From Propionivibrio hellwigii (GTDB lineage: Bacteria > Pseudomonadota > Gammaproteobacteria > Burkholderiales > Rhodocyclaceae): a stretch of DNA of 64,000 nucleotides. Below are positions 25,924 through 34,504 of this stretch, piece by piece; the first letter of the stretch is position 1; each line of letters opens with the position of its first letter. Location of the stretch: NCBI RefSeq assembly GCF_041770905.1, contig NZ_JBEUWX010000002.1, forward strand, positions 1,426,001-1,490,000, read 5' to 3'. Made by a program: the position numbers and the translations under genes. The notes beneath the pieces were generated by a model. The model did not search any database and was not told where the DNA came from. It saw only the letters and a program-made list of their open reading frames with translations.

Positions 25924-27021
25924 TCAGGCAAGCCGACCCAGCAGCTCCGCTTTTTTGGCGTTGAACTCATCCTGCGTCAGGATGCCTTTGGTCATCAGTC
26001 CGTGCAGTTTTTCCAGCGTCGCAGCCACTTCGTCGGCCGAAATCGCCGCCGCTGCGCCCCCCGCCGCAGCGGCATTCGCTGGAGTGGCCGGGGACGCCGG
26101 CGCTGCCGGCGTAGCCGCTGGCGCAGTTCCACCGGTTTGCAGGGCCTGCGCCATTGCCTGACCGACCAGCTGCCCGGTTCCCAGCCCCACGCCAAGTCCC
26201 GCGCCCAGGCCGGCCAGTCCGCCTTCGTTCTGCGCCGCCAGCGGAATTGCATCCGCGGCCTGCATCTGCGTATAGGCCTGCATGCCGCCGATCATGTTGA
26301 TGCCAATGCGCTTATCGAGCAGCTGCTGCAATTCCTCAGGCAGAGACACATTCTGAACGACAAATGAGTCAAGCAACAGCCCGTAGCGCTCGAAGGCAGG
26401 CACCAGCCTTTCCTGGAGCTTTTCGGCCAGCGCCGTCTGGTTCGCCGCCATATCGATGAAAGGCACCCCGGATTCGCCGAACAGGCCGCTGATACCCGCA
26501 ATGACGAGATTGCGTAGCTGGCCATCGAGGTCGTCGGCGGTATAGCTTTCCCGCGTCCCCATGACTTCCTTGTAGAACTTCTTCGGGTCGGCAAGCCGGT
26601 ACGAGTAGATGCCGAATGCACGCATGCGCACCATGCCAAAATCCTTGTCGCGAATCGTCACCGGATTTGGCGTCCCCCATTTGCGGTCAAGCTGCAAGCG
26701 CGTCGAGAAAAAATAAACGTCCGACTTGAAGGGCGATTCGAACAGCTTGTCCCAATTCTTGAGGTTGGTCAGCAGCGGCAAAGTATCCGTTTTCAAGGTA
26801 TACAAACCAGGTCCGAACACATCGGCAAGCTGCCCTTTGTCGACGAAAACGGCGATCTGCGAGTCGCGCACAGTCAGCTTCGCCCCGTTCTGGATTTCAA
26901 AATCCTGCATCGGGTAGCGATAGGCTAGGATGCCGTCGTTTTCCTCGGTCCAGTGAATAACGTCGATAAACTGCTTCTTGGCAAAGCCCATCAGGCCCCG
27001 TTTAAAATCAAAACCGTCCAT
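25924..27021 (-). CDS. SPFH-domain / virion-core-like protein with C-terminal SHOCT
   Basis: A 365-residue protein of the YdjI-like SPFH (band 7) group often annotated as virion core protein. The SPFH part spans about 20-250 (QIAVFVDKGQLADVFGPGLY near 50; VVQNVSLPEELQQLLDKRIG near 215). A Gly/Ala/Pro-rich linker follows (about 265-330), then a SHOCT module, LMTKGILTQDEFNAKKAELL, at the end. Such proteins assemble on membranes and scaffold partners. GGGAG precedes the start by six bases. It sits between DUF350 and DUF4178 genes with short gaps, consistent with a single transcript. No zinc ribbon follows the SHOCT module. Confidence 0.87.
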   Translation of the reverse strand: MDGFDFKRGLMGFAKKQFIDVIHWTEENDGILAYRYPMQDFEIQNGAKLTVRDSQIAVFVDKGQLADVFGPGLYTLKTDTLPLLTNLKNWDKLFESPFKSDVYFFSTRLQLDRKWGTPNPVTIRDKDFGMVRMRAFGIYSYRLADPKKFYKEVMGTRESYTADDLDGQLRNLVIAGISGLFGESGVPFIDMAANQTALAEKLQERLVPAFERYGLLLDSFVVQNVSLPEELQQLLDKRIGINMIGGMQAYTQMQAADAIPLAAQNEGGLAGLGAGLGVGLGTGQLVGQAMAQALQTGGTAPAATPAAPASPATPANAAAAGGAAAAISADEVAATLEKLHGLMTKGILTQDEFNAKKAELLGRLA

Positions 27022-27055
27022 GAGAGTCTCCCGATACAGAAAAATCAGTGAGAAA

Positions 27056-27460
27056 TCAGTAGGTCATACAGGCCGCATTGATCAAGCCGATGACGACCGA
27101 TAGTGCGGCCAGCAATGTCGCTTCGGAAATCTTGCCGGAAGGAATATCCACGGCTAGGCGCGGCAGCGTCAAACGTACAACCAGATAGGTGAGCAGCTGA
27201 ATGAGACCGGCAATTGCGCCCCAGGCGGCGAGATCGGCCAGCGAATCGCTGTGGGCAATGACATTAGCGATCGGCATGGCGAAGCCGATCAACGCCCCAG
27301 AAAGGCTGATCGCCGCCGCGGTGTTCCCCTGCTCGATCAGCACCAGTTCGTTGTACGGCGTCACATTGACATAGATCAGCAGAAACGCGGCCAATAGTGC
27401 AACGGCAACCGCAAAATAGGCGATGAAAGATGGCAGCGTCGATACCAATTTGGGCAGCAT
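27056..27460 (-). CDS. DUF350 (YjfL-like) inner-membrane protein
   Basis: A 134-residue protein with four hydrophobic helices, beginning FIAYFAVAVALLAAFLLIYV and ending in LLAALSVVIGLINAACMTY. NVTPYNELVLIEQGN between helices 1 and 2 and the repeated helix pair match DUF350, a small membrane family related to E. coli YjfL that is found with PspA-like, SPFH and polyamine genes. GGAGG sits six bases upstream. It is the first gene of the minus-strand polyamine/membrane cluster and probably supplies a membrane platform; no activity is known. Confidence 0.88.
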   Translation of the reverse strand: MLPKLVSTLPSFIAYFAVAVALLAAFLLIYVNVTPYNELVLIEQGNTAAAISLSGALIGFAMPIANVIAHSDSLADLAAWGAIAGLIQLLTYLVVRLTLPRLAVDIPSGKISEATLLAALSVVIGLINAACMTY

Positions 27461-27511
27461 CGAGGTCCTCCGTATCTGATAAACATCTGAGAGATGGGTG
27501 AAACGGCTGCG

Positions 27512-28228
27512 TCAGGCTATTTGCGCATTGGCAAAATGCGCTAGCCCGTCGAGGATGAGATTTTCCTCCAGTACATGTGGAATATTCAAGTACGGCGCAA
27601 TCACCGCCGCCGCGCCGCCGGTCAGCAAACAGCCAGCCCCCGCCGGCAGAGAAATAAAACGGCTGGTGATGGCCGCACACTGGGCAAACAGGCAGCCGCT
27701 GGTAATTGCGTCGGCAGTTGAACGCGGCTCGGCGCAAAAGCGGCCTTCAGCCAGCGGCAGATTTGCGGTATTGCGCGCCAGCGAAGCGCGCATCAGGTGC
27801 AGGCCAGGCAGGATCAGCCCCCCACGAAAGACCCCTTCGGCATCGAGATGATCGATGGTCGTCGCCGTGCCGGCGCAGACAACGAGACAGTCGCTCTGGT
27901 TGCGGCTACGCGCGCCGATCAATGCGGCCCAGCGGTCAGCACCCAGCGTTTCCGGTCGCTCATAGGCATTGCGAACGCCACACGCAGCCTTGCTCGCACG
28001 CAGCCAGCACACGGCATATCGGCCTTGCAGGGCCGCTGTGACGGCATCCTCCGCCGTTTGGCCGGCGACATTGCAGGCAACGGCCCGAGCCTGAACCGGC
28101 CAGCCTGTCGCCACATCGGCGAGCGCGGCCGCTTCTGCCGTCGGCAGCGTACCGCGCACACGCCATCCGCGACCATCATGCACCCCCCATTTGAGTCGGC
28201 TGTTACCAACGTCGATCGCAACGATCAT
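27512..28228 (-). CDS. coaX: Type III pantothenate kinase
   Basis: A 238-residue cytoplasmic kinase that phosphorylates pantothenate, the first step of coenzyme A synthesis; the family is not feedback-inhibited by CoA. IVAIDVGNSRLKWGV at the start is the phosphate-1 loop, LGADRWAALIGA near 95 the pantothenate motif, and CAGTATTIDHLDAEGVFRGG near 118 the second phosphate loop. Its ATG overlaps the birA stop (ATGA at 28225-28228); the birA-coaX pair is a betaproteobacterial hallmark (coaX was called baf in Bordetella). Confidence 0.95.
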   Translation of the reverse strand: MIVAIDVGNSRLKWGVHDGRGWRVRGTLPTAEAAALADVATGWPVQARAVACNVAGQTAEDAVTAALQGRYAVCWLRASKAACGVRNAYERPETLGADRWAALIGARSRNQSDCLVVCAGTATTIDHLDAEGVFRGGLILPGLHLMRASLARNTANLPLAEGRFCAEPRSTADAITSGCLFAQCAAITSRFISLPAGAGCLLTGGAAAVIAPYLNIPHVLEENLILDGLAHFANAQIA

Positions 28229-29109
28229 GACGCTGCCCGCAGGCTAACATCGCCGGACAAGCAGCGGATAACGCCTGCCGGCGTCTGCACGAGCAGCGTG
28301 CCATCAACGTCAACGCCGCAACATAGCCCTTCCGCCACAACACGGCCATCACGCAACACGCGCACCGGACGTGTCTGCCAAGCATGGCGCGCCAGCCATT
28401 CGTCGCGCAGCCCGGCAAATCCCGTTTGGGCAAAGCGGTCGAGCATCGCCGCCAGCGCTTTGAGTATCGCCGCCAGAAGAAGGTTGCGCTCGGGCACAGG
28501 CGAGACCATGGCATCGACCGAAGTCGCCGGCATCATGAATGCTTCTGCGCCGCTATCCGGTTTTCCCGTTTTATCGGCATCCGGCGGCAGCAGGTTCAGT
28601 CCGATGCCGATCACTGCCTGAGCCTGCGCCGGATCACCACACAGTTCGATCAGGATGCCGGCCAGCTTGGCATCATGGTAAAGCACGTCATTCGGCCACT
28701 TGAGCATCGCGCCTCGCACACCGCAATCATCCAGTGCGCGCACGACAGCCAGCCCGACGCCCAGCGAGAGACCGGAAAGCTGCGCCTGCTCGCACGTGAA
28801 ATGCCAGAGTAGCGAAAACGTCAGACTGGCCTGTGGTGAAGCCGACCAGCGGCGGCCACGGCTGCCGCGCCCCGCCGTCTGCCGGTCGCATACGATGACG
28901 CTGCCAGACGGCGCCCCTTGGGCGCTACAGGCAAGCAGAAGGGTGCTGGTCGACGGACATTCGGCCAGGGCAGTGATGGAAAAACGGTGGCGCGCCTCGC
29001 CCAGGCAGGCATTCAGGCGTGCATTGTCAATCAGAACGGAAGGGGCCTGTGTCTGGGCAACAGATGAAACCGTCAAAGCAGTAGCAGCGATGGATTTGGA
29101 GGATGACAT
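28225..29109 (-). CDS. birA: Biotin-[acetyl-CoA-carboxylase] ligase, monofunctional
   Basis: A 294-residue ligase that attaches biotin to the carboxyl carrier protein of acetyl-CoA carboxylase. The nucleotide loop GRGSRGRRW near residue 93 and KWPNDVLY near 145 are the biotin/ATP-binding motifs, and a small C-terminal SH3-like domain ends the protein. There is no N-terminal helix-turn-helix, so it should not repress the biotin operon as E. coli BirA does; the first 50 residues are a Ser/Ala-rich leader of no recognised kind. ATG at 29109 is chosen over an upstream TTG, but neither has a clear ribosome site. Confidence 0.92.
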   Translation of the reverse strand: MSSSKSIAATALTVSSVAQTQAPSVLIDNARLNACLGEARHRFSITALAECPSTSTLLLACSAQGAPSGSVIVCDRQTAGRGSRGRRWSASPQASLTFSLLWHFTCEQAQLSGLSLGVGLAVVRALDDCGVRGAMLKWPNDVLYHDAKLAGILIELCGDPAQAQAVIGIGLNLLPPDADKTGKPDSGAEAFMMPATSVDAMVSPVPERNLLLAAILKALAAMLDRFAQTGFAGLRDEWLARHAWQTRPVRVLRDGRVVAEGLCCGVDVDGTLLVQTPAGVIRCLSGDVSLRAAS

Positions 29110-29162
29110 GGACAATAAACGGGAGCAATAAAACGACGGGCGCAACAAAGGCAACAGGCGCA

Positions 29163-29397
29163 ATCAGAACGAAAAAGTGATGATGCCGATCAGATCGACC
29201 GGTGCATTCAATGCCACCTGATAGACGATGCAGCCACCATCGGCCGCCCGCTAAGCACGCGTAGAAAATTCGCAGAACGCTGGTGCTGTGGCTGGATCAT
29301 CATCCCGCCCGGCGTGATGTTTTACGGACACCAGCATCGTATTCTGCGTCGGTAACGGCCCGGCGGATTCGCACACCGCAAAACTGGTACGACGCCC
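29163..29397 (-). other. Gap between the DUF4124 gene and birA, possible coding remnant
   Basis: 235 bp without an intact gene. On the minus strand one frame reads as plausible protein across the stretch, ending VALNAPVDLIGIITFSF just before birA, but it is broken by a TAG at about 29250-29255 and has no start with a ribosome site. It may be the decayed end of a gene or chance. No repeat, tRNA or clear hairpin is visible. Confidence 0.3.
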
Positions 29398-29874
29398 CTA
29401 GCGCACGCGCTTAAGCTCAGATTCGATCGATTCTATATTACGCTCGTGTAGCGAAACCTTATCCTTGAACGGCTGGATACGATCCAGCACTTTCTGATAG
29501 TTGCGCTCATTGCCGTTACGAATCGCTTCCTGGGCGGCCAATGCCTGTTTGGCTTCATCAAGACTTTGCTGCTCGGCGGCCAGTTCGCCTTCGAGAATAC
29601 GCCGTCGGTCATTATCCCGCGCCTTTTGCGCATCATTCTCGACTCTGGGGAAGGATGAAGGCGTCGAGGTACTCGCCGTTGTTTTTGGCGATGAGGAAGG
29701 CGTCGAAGAAACCGTCGGCAGCGGATCCAGGTGGAGCCGCGTACAACCACGCTTGGTCACGTTGGAATACGTGATACGTCCCCCCTCGCCAATACACTTA
29801 TAAATATCGGCATATACCGGGGAAGCCGCCAGCCACAGCAAGCTACCCGCAATCAACAAAATTCTAGTTTGCAT
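29398..29874 (-). CDS. DUF4124 domain-containing exported protein
   Basis: A 158-residue exported protein. A clean signal peptide (TRILLIAGSLLWLAASPVYA, cleaved before Asp) is followed by the DUF4124 motif DIYKCIGEGGRITYSNVTKRGC at about 21-42, whose two cysteines may pair. The Ser/Thr/Pro-rich linker to about 85 leads into a charged coiled coil from about 95 to the end (RRRILEGELAAEQQSLDEAK onward). GGAG lies six bases before the ATG. DUF4124 proteins are common and uncharacterised in betaproteobacteria. Here it is isolated by gaps on both sides and likely transcribed alone. Confidence 0.85.
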   Translation of the reverse strand: MQTRILLIAGSLLWLAASPVYADIYKCIGEGGRITYSNVTKRGCTRLHLDPLPTVSSTPSSSPKTTASTSTPSSFPRVENDAQKARDNDRRRILEGELAAEQQSLDEAKQALAAQEAIRNGNERNYQKVLDRIQPFKDKVSLHERNIESIESELKRVR

Positions 29875-30298
29875 TGTTACTCCATCATACAGCCAGCGCG
29901 CACAATGCACGCTCTTACCCATAGCTGACAGTGTATTGGATGATTTCCGGAAATACAATGAAAAACAAGGGGGATTGTCCAAACACTGTCCACTCCGCAC
30001 CGATAATATCCATCCCGTCCTGGAGCGAGGCACAGGCAACACCACTGGAACCTTCTACACCCCGTTCTCACACGGCACGTAAAACCGGCAGCACACTGCC
30101 CGCAGAAGAAAGAAACATCGTCCGCGCTTATCCGATTTTGCTCAGGACATCCCCACCCTATCCCTATTCAGGAATAGACACACATCACACCGTGCGTGCA
30201 CAACGGCCTTGATAATTTCGGCCGCCACCCCAACCCTTTACCGGTATCCGGGCCTCCCCCAGTTTTTCTTTGCGCAACCGTCCCAAAGAAGCAAGCGT
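29875..30298. other. Intergenic region downstream of glnA
   Basis: 424 bp with no supported gene. Next to the glnA stop, bases 30266-30290 can fold as TTCTTTG and CAAAGAA with an 11-base loop, but without the T-run of a factor-independent terminator. The usual ntrB/ntrC partners of glnA are absent here. The side nearest the DUF4124 gene should hold its promoter, which I cannot delimit. Confidence 0.55.
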
Positions 30299-31714
30299 TC
30301 AGCAACTGTAATACAGGTCAAACTCCACCGGATGCGTCGTCATCCGCACCTTGTTCACTTCATCCATTTTCAGTGCAAGATAAGCGTCGATCCAGTCGTT
30401 GGAAAAAACACCGCCTCTGGTCAGGAATGTGCGATCCTGATCGAGATGACCCAATGCTTCCTCCAGGCTGGCGCACACGGTCGGAATGCGCTTTTCTTCT
30501 TCTGGCGGCAGGTCGTAGAGATTCTTATCCGCCGGGTCGCCCGGATGAATCTTGTTCTGAATGCCATCCAGCCCTGCCATCAGCAACGCCGCAAAGCACA
30601 AATACGGATTGGCGATCGGATCCGGAAAACGGGCTTCGACACGACGTGCCTTATCCGACACGGCATAAGGCACACGGATGGAGGCCGAGCGGTTCTTCGC
30701 CGAATAAGCCAGCTTGACGGGCGCCTCAAAGTGCGGCACGAGACGTTTGTACGAATTGGTGCCAGGATTGGTAATCGCATTCAGCGCCCTGGCGTGCTTG
30801 ATAATGCCGCCGATATAGAACAGCGCGGCTTCCGATAGCCCCGCGTAGCCGTTACCCGCAAACAGGTTTTTGCCATCCTTCCAGATCGACTGATGCACAT
30901 GCATGCCCGAACCGTTGTCGCCGACGATGGGCTTAGGCATAAACGTTGCCGTTTTGCCGTACTGATGCGCCGTATTATGAACAACGTACTTGAGCGTTTG
31001 CGTCCAGTCGGCACGACGTACCAGCGTGCTGAAAACGCTGCCGATCTCGCATTGCCCGGCATTGGCGACTTCGTGGTGGTGCACTTCAACAGGGATACCT
31101 AAGGATTCGAGCGTCAGCACCATTGCCGAGCGGATGTCATGCAGGCTGTCAACCGGCGGTACCGGAAAATATCCGCCCTTGATACCCGGACGATGGCCGG
31201 AAAAGCCATCGCCGCCATTGCGCTCCCCCGGATTCCAGGCGGCTTCGGATGAATGGATTTTCAGGCTACATCCCGACATGTCGGCCGACCATTCAACACC
31301 GTCGAAAACGAAGAACTCCGGTTCCGGGCCAAAGTAGGCAATATCGCCGATGCCGGAGGATTTCAGATACGCCTCGGCGCGCTTGCCGATCGAACGCGGG
31401 TCTCGGTCATAGCCACGGCCATCGGCCGGATCGACGACATCGCAGGTCAGCACCACGGTCGTCGCGTCGTAGAAAGGATCGAGATACGCAGTGTCAGCGT
31501 CCGGCATGAGCAGCATGTCGGACGCCTGAACGCCCTTCCAGCCGGCGAACGAAGAACCATCGAACGCATGGCCGCTTTCAAATTTATCCTCATCGAAATG
31601 CGATACAGGCACGGTCACATGCTGCCCCTTGCCGATGGTATCGGTAAAACGCAAATCGACAAATTTGGCGTCATTCTCTTCGATCATCTTAATGACATCT
31701 TGCGGACCTGCCAT
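30299..31714 (-). CDS. glnA: Glutamine synthetase, type I
   Basis: A 471-residue dodecameric enzyme making glutamine from glutamate, ammonia and ATP. DGSSFAGW near residue 52, the active-site stretch VHHHEVANAGQCEIG near 209, NGSGMHVHQS near 264 and the ATP-site SANRSASIRVP-like segment near 340 (AKNRSASIRVP) are all present. NLYDLPPEE near 397 includes the tyrosine adenylylated by GlnE, so activity is likely controlled by adenylylation. GAGGAG lies nine bases before the ATG at 31714. It is preceded by gluQ on the same strand, with a hairpin between. Confidence 0.97.
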   Translation of the reverse strand: MAGPQDVIKMIEENDAKFVDLRFTDTIGKGQHVTVPVSHFDEDKFESGHAFDGSSFAGWKGVQASDMLLMPDADTAYLDPFYDATTVVLTCDVVDPADGRGYDRDPRSIGKRAEAYLKSSGIGDIAYFGPEPEFFVFDGVEWSADMSGCSLKIHSSEAAWNPGERNGGDGFSGHRPGIKGGYFPVPPVDSLHDIRSAMVLTLESLGIPVEVHHHEVANAGQCEIGSVFSTLVRRADWTQTLKYVVHNTAHQYGKTATFMPKPIVGDNGSGMHVHQSIWKDGKNLFAGNGYAGLSEAALFYIGGIIKHARALNAITNPGTNSYKRLVPHFEAPVKLAYSAKNRSASIRVPYAVSDKARRVEARFPDPIANPYLCFAALLMAGLDGIQNKIHPGDPADKNLYDLPPEEEKRIPTVCASLEEALGHLDQDRTFLTRGGVFSNDWIDAYLALKMDEVNKVRMTTHPVEFDLYYSC

Positions 31715-31834
31715 GATCAAAATCTCCTCAACAGCCACCTGCAACTACGATGGCGACAAAAATAAACAATGACCGGATACTTCGATCGCCTCGACACAAA
31801 CACGGCGGCGAAAACAAAAACGTAAAACAATGAT

Positions 31835-31858
31835 GGCGCGTCCCTTTAAAAACGCGCC
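31835..31858 (-). terminator. Hairpin between gluQ and glnA
   Basis: Seven-base inverted repeat GGCGCGT and ACGCGCC with a ten-base loop, lying 11 bases past the gluQ stop. On the minus strand it is followed within about seven bases by TTTT and then further T-rich sequence. It fits a terminator separating gluQ from glnA transcription. Confidence 0.55.
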
Positions 31859-31869
31859 AGTAATGTGCG

Positions 31870-32823
31870 CTATTTTAGGCCATCCCGACCAACGCAGGAA
31901 TGATGAGGCATCTTTAACCTCTTCGGCACCCGATTGATCGACCAGGCTGAAATCGCCCAACGCCAGAAATCCGCCAACGGCGCGCCGTACAGATTGATCG
32001 GCGGCGGATGCCCAAGAAAGGCGCATACCTCACACAACAAGCGGCTGCCCTGCGCAACATCCACTTCCGGTGCACGCGTCTGTTTCGAGAGCTTCTCTCC
32101 CGCCGCATTGACGGCAACTGGCAAATGCGCATAAGACGGCGCAGGCAAGCCCAGGCACTGCTGCAGCCAAATTTGGCGCACCACCGAATCAATCAGATCT
32201 GCGCCGCGCACGACGGCATTGACGCCCTGTGCGGCGTCATCGACGACCACGGCCAACTGATAAGCGAACAACCCGTCCGCACGCAACACGACGAAATCGC
32301 CCGTATCCCGTGCCAGATTTTGCCGAACTTCGCCCTGAACCCGATCGCTGAACCTCCATTCCCGATCGGGAACGCGCAAGCGCCATGCACGCGCCGTCCG
32401 CCTAGCGGCCAGACCGGCGCGGCATGTGCCCGGATAGAGTAAACCGCCATCGATAGACTTCCGGCCGGCAACAGCGGCGATCTCACTACGCGAACAGCCA
32501 CAAGGGTAAACATGACCTGCTGCCTGCAAACGGGCGAGCGCATCACGATAGGCCTCGCTGCGGCGGCTTTGCCGCCACACCTCGCCGTCCCACACGAAAC
32601 CAAACCCTTCCAGGGTGCGCAAAATTGCATCCCCCGCGCCGGGTACAGCGCGCGGTGTATCGACATCCTCGATACGCACCAACCACCGGCCGCCATGCAC
32701 GCACGCATCGAGATAACTTCCTACGGCCGCCACCAGTGACCCAAAGTGCAGCAATCCGGTCGGCGACGGCGCAAAACGGCCGCAATAAACTCGGGGACAG
32801 CATAAAGAGGTTTCAGACATCAT
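31870..32823 (-). CDS. gluQ: Glutamyl-Q tRNA(Asp) synthetase
   Basis: A 317-residue truncated relative of glutamyl-tRNA synthetase that loads glutamate onto the queuosine of tRNA(Asp). The catalytic start YCGRFAPSPTGLLHFGSL replaces the HIGH motif in the family way, the zinc site is formed by CGC and later YPGTC near residues 108-135, and GEKLSKQT near 245 is the KMSKS loop. There is no anticodon-binding domain, as expected. The C-terminus runs about 15 residues past the usual end. ATG codons at 32823 and 32820 are likely starts; another at 32850 is possible and none has a strong ribosome site. Confidence 0.92.
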   Translation of the reverse strand: MMSETSLCCPRVYCGRFAPSPTGLLHFGSLVAAVGSYLDACVHGGRWLVRIEDVDTPRAVPGAGDAILRTLEGFGFVWDGEVWRQSRRSEAYRDALARLQAAGHVYPCGCSRSEIAAVAGRKSIDGGLLYPGTCRAGLAARRTARAWRLRVPDREWRFSDRVQGEVRQNLARDTGDFVVLRADGLFAYQLAVVVDDAAQGVNAVVRGADLIDSVVRQIWLQQCLGLPAPSYAHLPVAVNAAGEKLSKQTRAPEVDVAQGSRLLCEVCAFLGHPPPINLYGAPLADFWRWAISAWSINRVPKRLKMPHHSCVGRDGLK

Positions 32824-33351
32824 CAGGGCAGCCAATATCGCTGCGGACATTTTCAAACATTCAACAAAGGGAGAAAGGCGGCTTTGTAAAGAATCGGGAC
32901 GATCTCATCGTGCAGAAATGGTTAAAAATACACGAACTGCTGGCATTGCCAAGCCACCGGAATGGCTAAATAAGTAATTCTTTCAAAAAATGACCGCTGA
33001 TAGGGTGGACAAAATTCACTCCGCTCTCAAGTCCTTGACGGGATAGAAAATGATTGCAGTTCCAACGAAATGCCTTATATACCGGAAGTATTTAATTTTC
33101 CACGTCGCCCATTTGAAGAAATTTCATACAGTGCCGCCGCACGGCGCAGTCTGGTCTACTGCAATAGATCAAGAAATACACCTGAAAGCCAAAACCCGTA
33201 CTAAAACGGCCTAGGAAATAATCAGCAGCAAGCAAATAATCAACACCCCGTACGTAATATCAAGATGGCTTAGTCAGCATCCTTGATTAGCATTTTGCTC
33301 TTTTCTCCTCGACAGTCCGTCCAGCAGCTAAACCATAGACTCACAAAAGCA
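32824..33351. other. Intergenic region between fimT-like pilin gene and gluQ
   Basis: About 528 bp, AT-richer than its surroundings. No open frame with a ribosome site or family resemblance was found on either strand, and no tRNA-like fold was noticed. The part next to 32824 should hold the gluQ promoter. Confidence 0.55.
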
Positions 33352-33378
33352 ACGAGCGCCGTGTAACACGGCGCTCGT
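33352..33378 (-). terminator. Terminator of the minor-pilin operon
   Basis: A perfect 12-base stem, ACGAGCGCCGTG and CACGGCGCTCGT, with a three-base loop, lying 26 bases after the last pilin stop. On the minus strand it runs into TGCTTTTGTG. This is a strong factor-independent terminator candidate and the clearest hairpin in the window. Confidence 0.85.
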
Positions 33379-33404
33379 CCACTTAGTCGTTCGATCAGTA
33401 TTGC

Positions 33405-33998
33405 TTAGTCACTACCAGCAGAGCAGTTAGTGTCTGAATCATCTACAGGCCGACAGACGCGCGCACGGCCCGATTTTGAGATTTTCAGACGGCGCGTGTA
33501 GCGGGGGCCTGTTACATCGTTGCGCTGAATATTGATAGTTACGTTGGAAAAGGTACTCCCCACGCCAGCATAGCCCGAGGCGTTGAATATGATACTGGGC
33601 GAGCTGCCGGTTGCCGAGCCGGTACCAGCAATGCTGATATAGACAGGCGGCGCTGCCTGTTCCAGTAACAGCACGTCCTGATTCACGTCGTAGGTTTTAT
33701 TCATATTCTTATCCACGAATACCCGCCAGCCCGTATTCCAGTCGGTGCCCTCGCTGGGTACTACCATCGCATAGGCACTGTACTTCATGGCTTCGCCACG
33801 AGCGGAATTGACAGCAGCCAGAAGCGTGTTGGTAAGGGAAGTCAATTCGCTGTTACGTTGATATTCCCTGAAACTAGGTGCTGCAATCGTCATCAGTATG
33901 GCGGCGATCAAAATGGTCACCATCAGTTCGATCAGCGTGAACCCGCGCGCCGCACACAGATGCACGTGCGAAGCTGTAAAAAGGTGTTGTGTTTTCAT
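33405..33998 (-). CDS. Type IV pilus minor pilin, FimT/FimU-like (GspH family)
   Basis: A 197-residue prepilin. The leader is 18-20 residues, cleaved by PilD before Phe in GFTLIELMVTILIAAILMTI, with Glu at mature position 5. The C-terminal GspH-like domain has TSLTNTLLAAVNSARGEAMK and GWRVFVDKN, typical of FimT/FimU. These pilins prime the pilus tip complex or bind DNA in some species. Its ATG overlaps the upstream pilin stop (ATGA at 33995-33998). It is last in the operon, whereas FimU is commonly encoded first. Confidence 0.88.
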   Translation of the reverse strand: MKTQHLFTASHVHLCAARGFTLIELMVTILIAAILMTIAAPSFREYQRNSELTSLTNTLLAAVNSARGEAMKYSAYAMVVPSEGTDWNTGWRVFVDKNMNKTYDVNQDVLLLEQAAPPVYISIAGTGSATGSSPSIIFNASGYAGVGSTFSNVTINIQRNDVTGPRYTRRLKISKSGRARVCRPVDDSDTNCSAGSD

Positions 33999-34504
33999 GG
34001 CCAGCACACCTTAAAATCCGCGCTGCCACTGGCTATGTCAGCGCCACCAGAATCTGTACACGTCTTGACGCCGGTACTGGTCAGGCTCAGGCTGCCCACA
34101 CGCGGATCCTTGAATCTTGACGTGGGGGTGGCGGTTGCCAGTACACACTCCCGGATGGTACGCCCTGTGCAGGCTTCTACACTCAGTGTGTAAGTCGCCT
34201 CGCCCAAGCTGTTGCCGACAAAGGTTTTGAACGGCACTCCCGTAGCGCCCCCAGAAAACGCCAGATAGGTATTGTTCTGCGTCATATAGCGTTCCTGCTG
34301 CTGTATCAGCTCGGCGAGCGCCGCGCGCGCTTCGGCGCGCCGGCCCTTGCGTACCGACTCCTGGTAGGAGGGATAAGCGATCGCCGCCAGAATAGCGATA
34401 ATTAGCATGACGACCATTAACTCCAGCAGAGTAAAGCCTGCACTGACCCTACGTCTGGCCGGCAGCCTGGATATATACGCCCTCATGGTTTCACTAATTT
34501 TCAT
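33995..34504 (-). CDS. pilE: Type IV pilin, PilE-like minor pilin
   Basis: A 169-residue prepilin with an unusually long 23-residue leader and the cleavage/helix segment GFTLLELMVVMLIIAILAAI, Glu5 included. After the helix come SYQESVRKGRRAEARAALAE and QQQERYMTQNNTYL, hallmarks of the PilE minor pilin encoded after pilY1. Two C-terminal cysteine pairs are plausible from CTGRTIREC and the later CTD and CWP. It starts inside the last codons of pilY1 (11-base overlap) and overlaps the next pilin by four bases. It is probably not the major pilin. Confidence 0.88.
   Translation of the reverse strand: MKISETMRAYISRLPARRRVSAGFTLLELMVVMLIIAILAAIAYPSYQESVRKGRRAEARAALAELIQQQERYMTQNNTYLAFSGGATGVPFKTFVGNSLGEATYTLSVEACTGRTIRECVLATATPTSRFKDPRVGSLSLTSTGVKTCTDSGGADIASGSADFKVCWP

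Noticed and set aside
31738..31760. Sigma-54 type promoter upstream of glnA
   Set aside because: A GC near -24 and TTGCA near -12 are present, but the spacing is one base too long and the -24 GG is missing.
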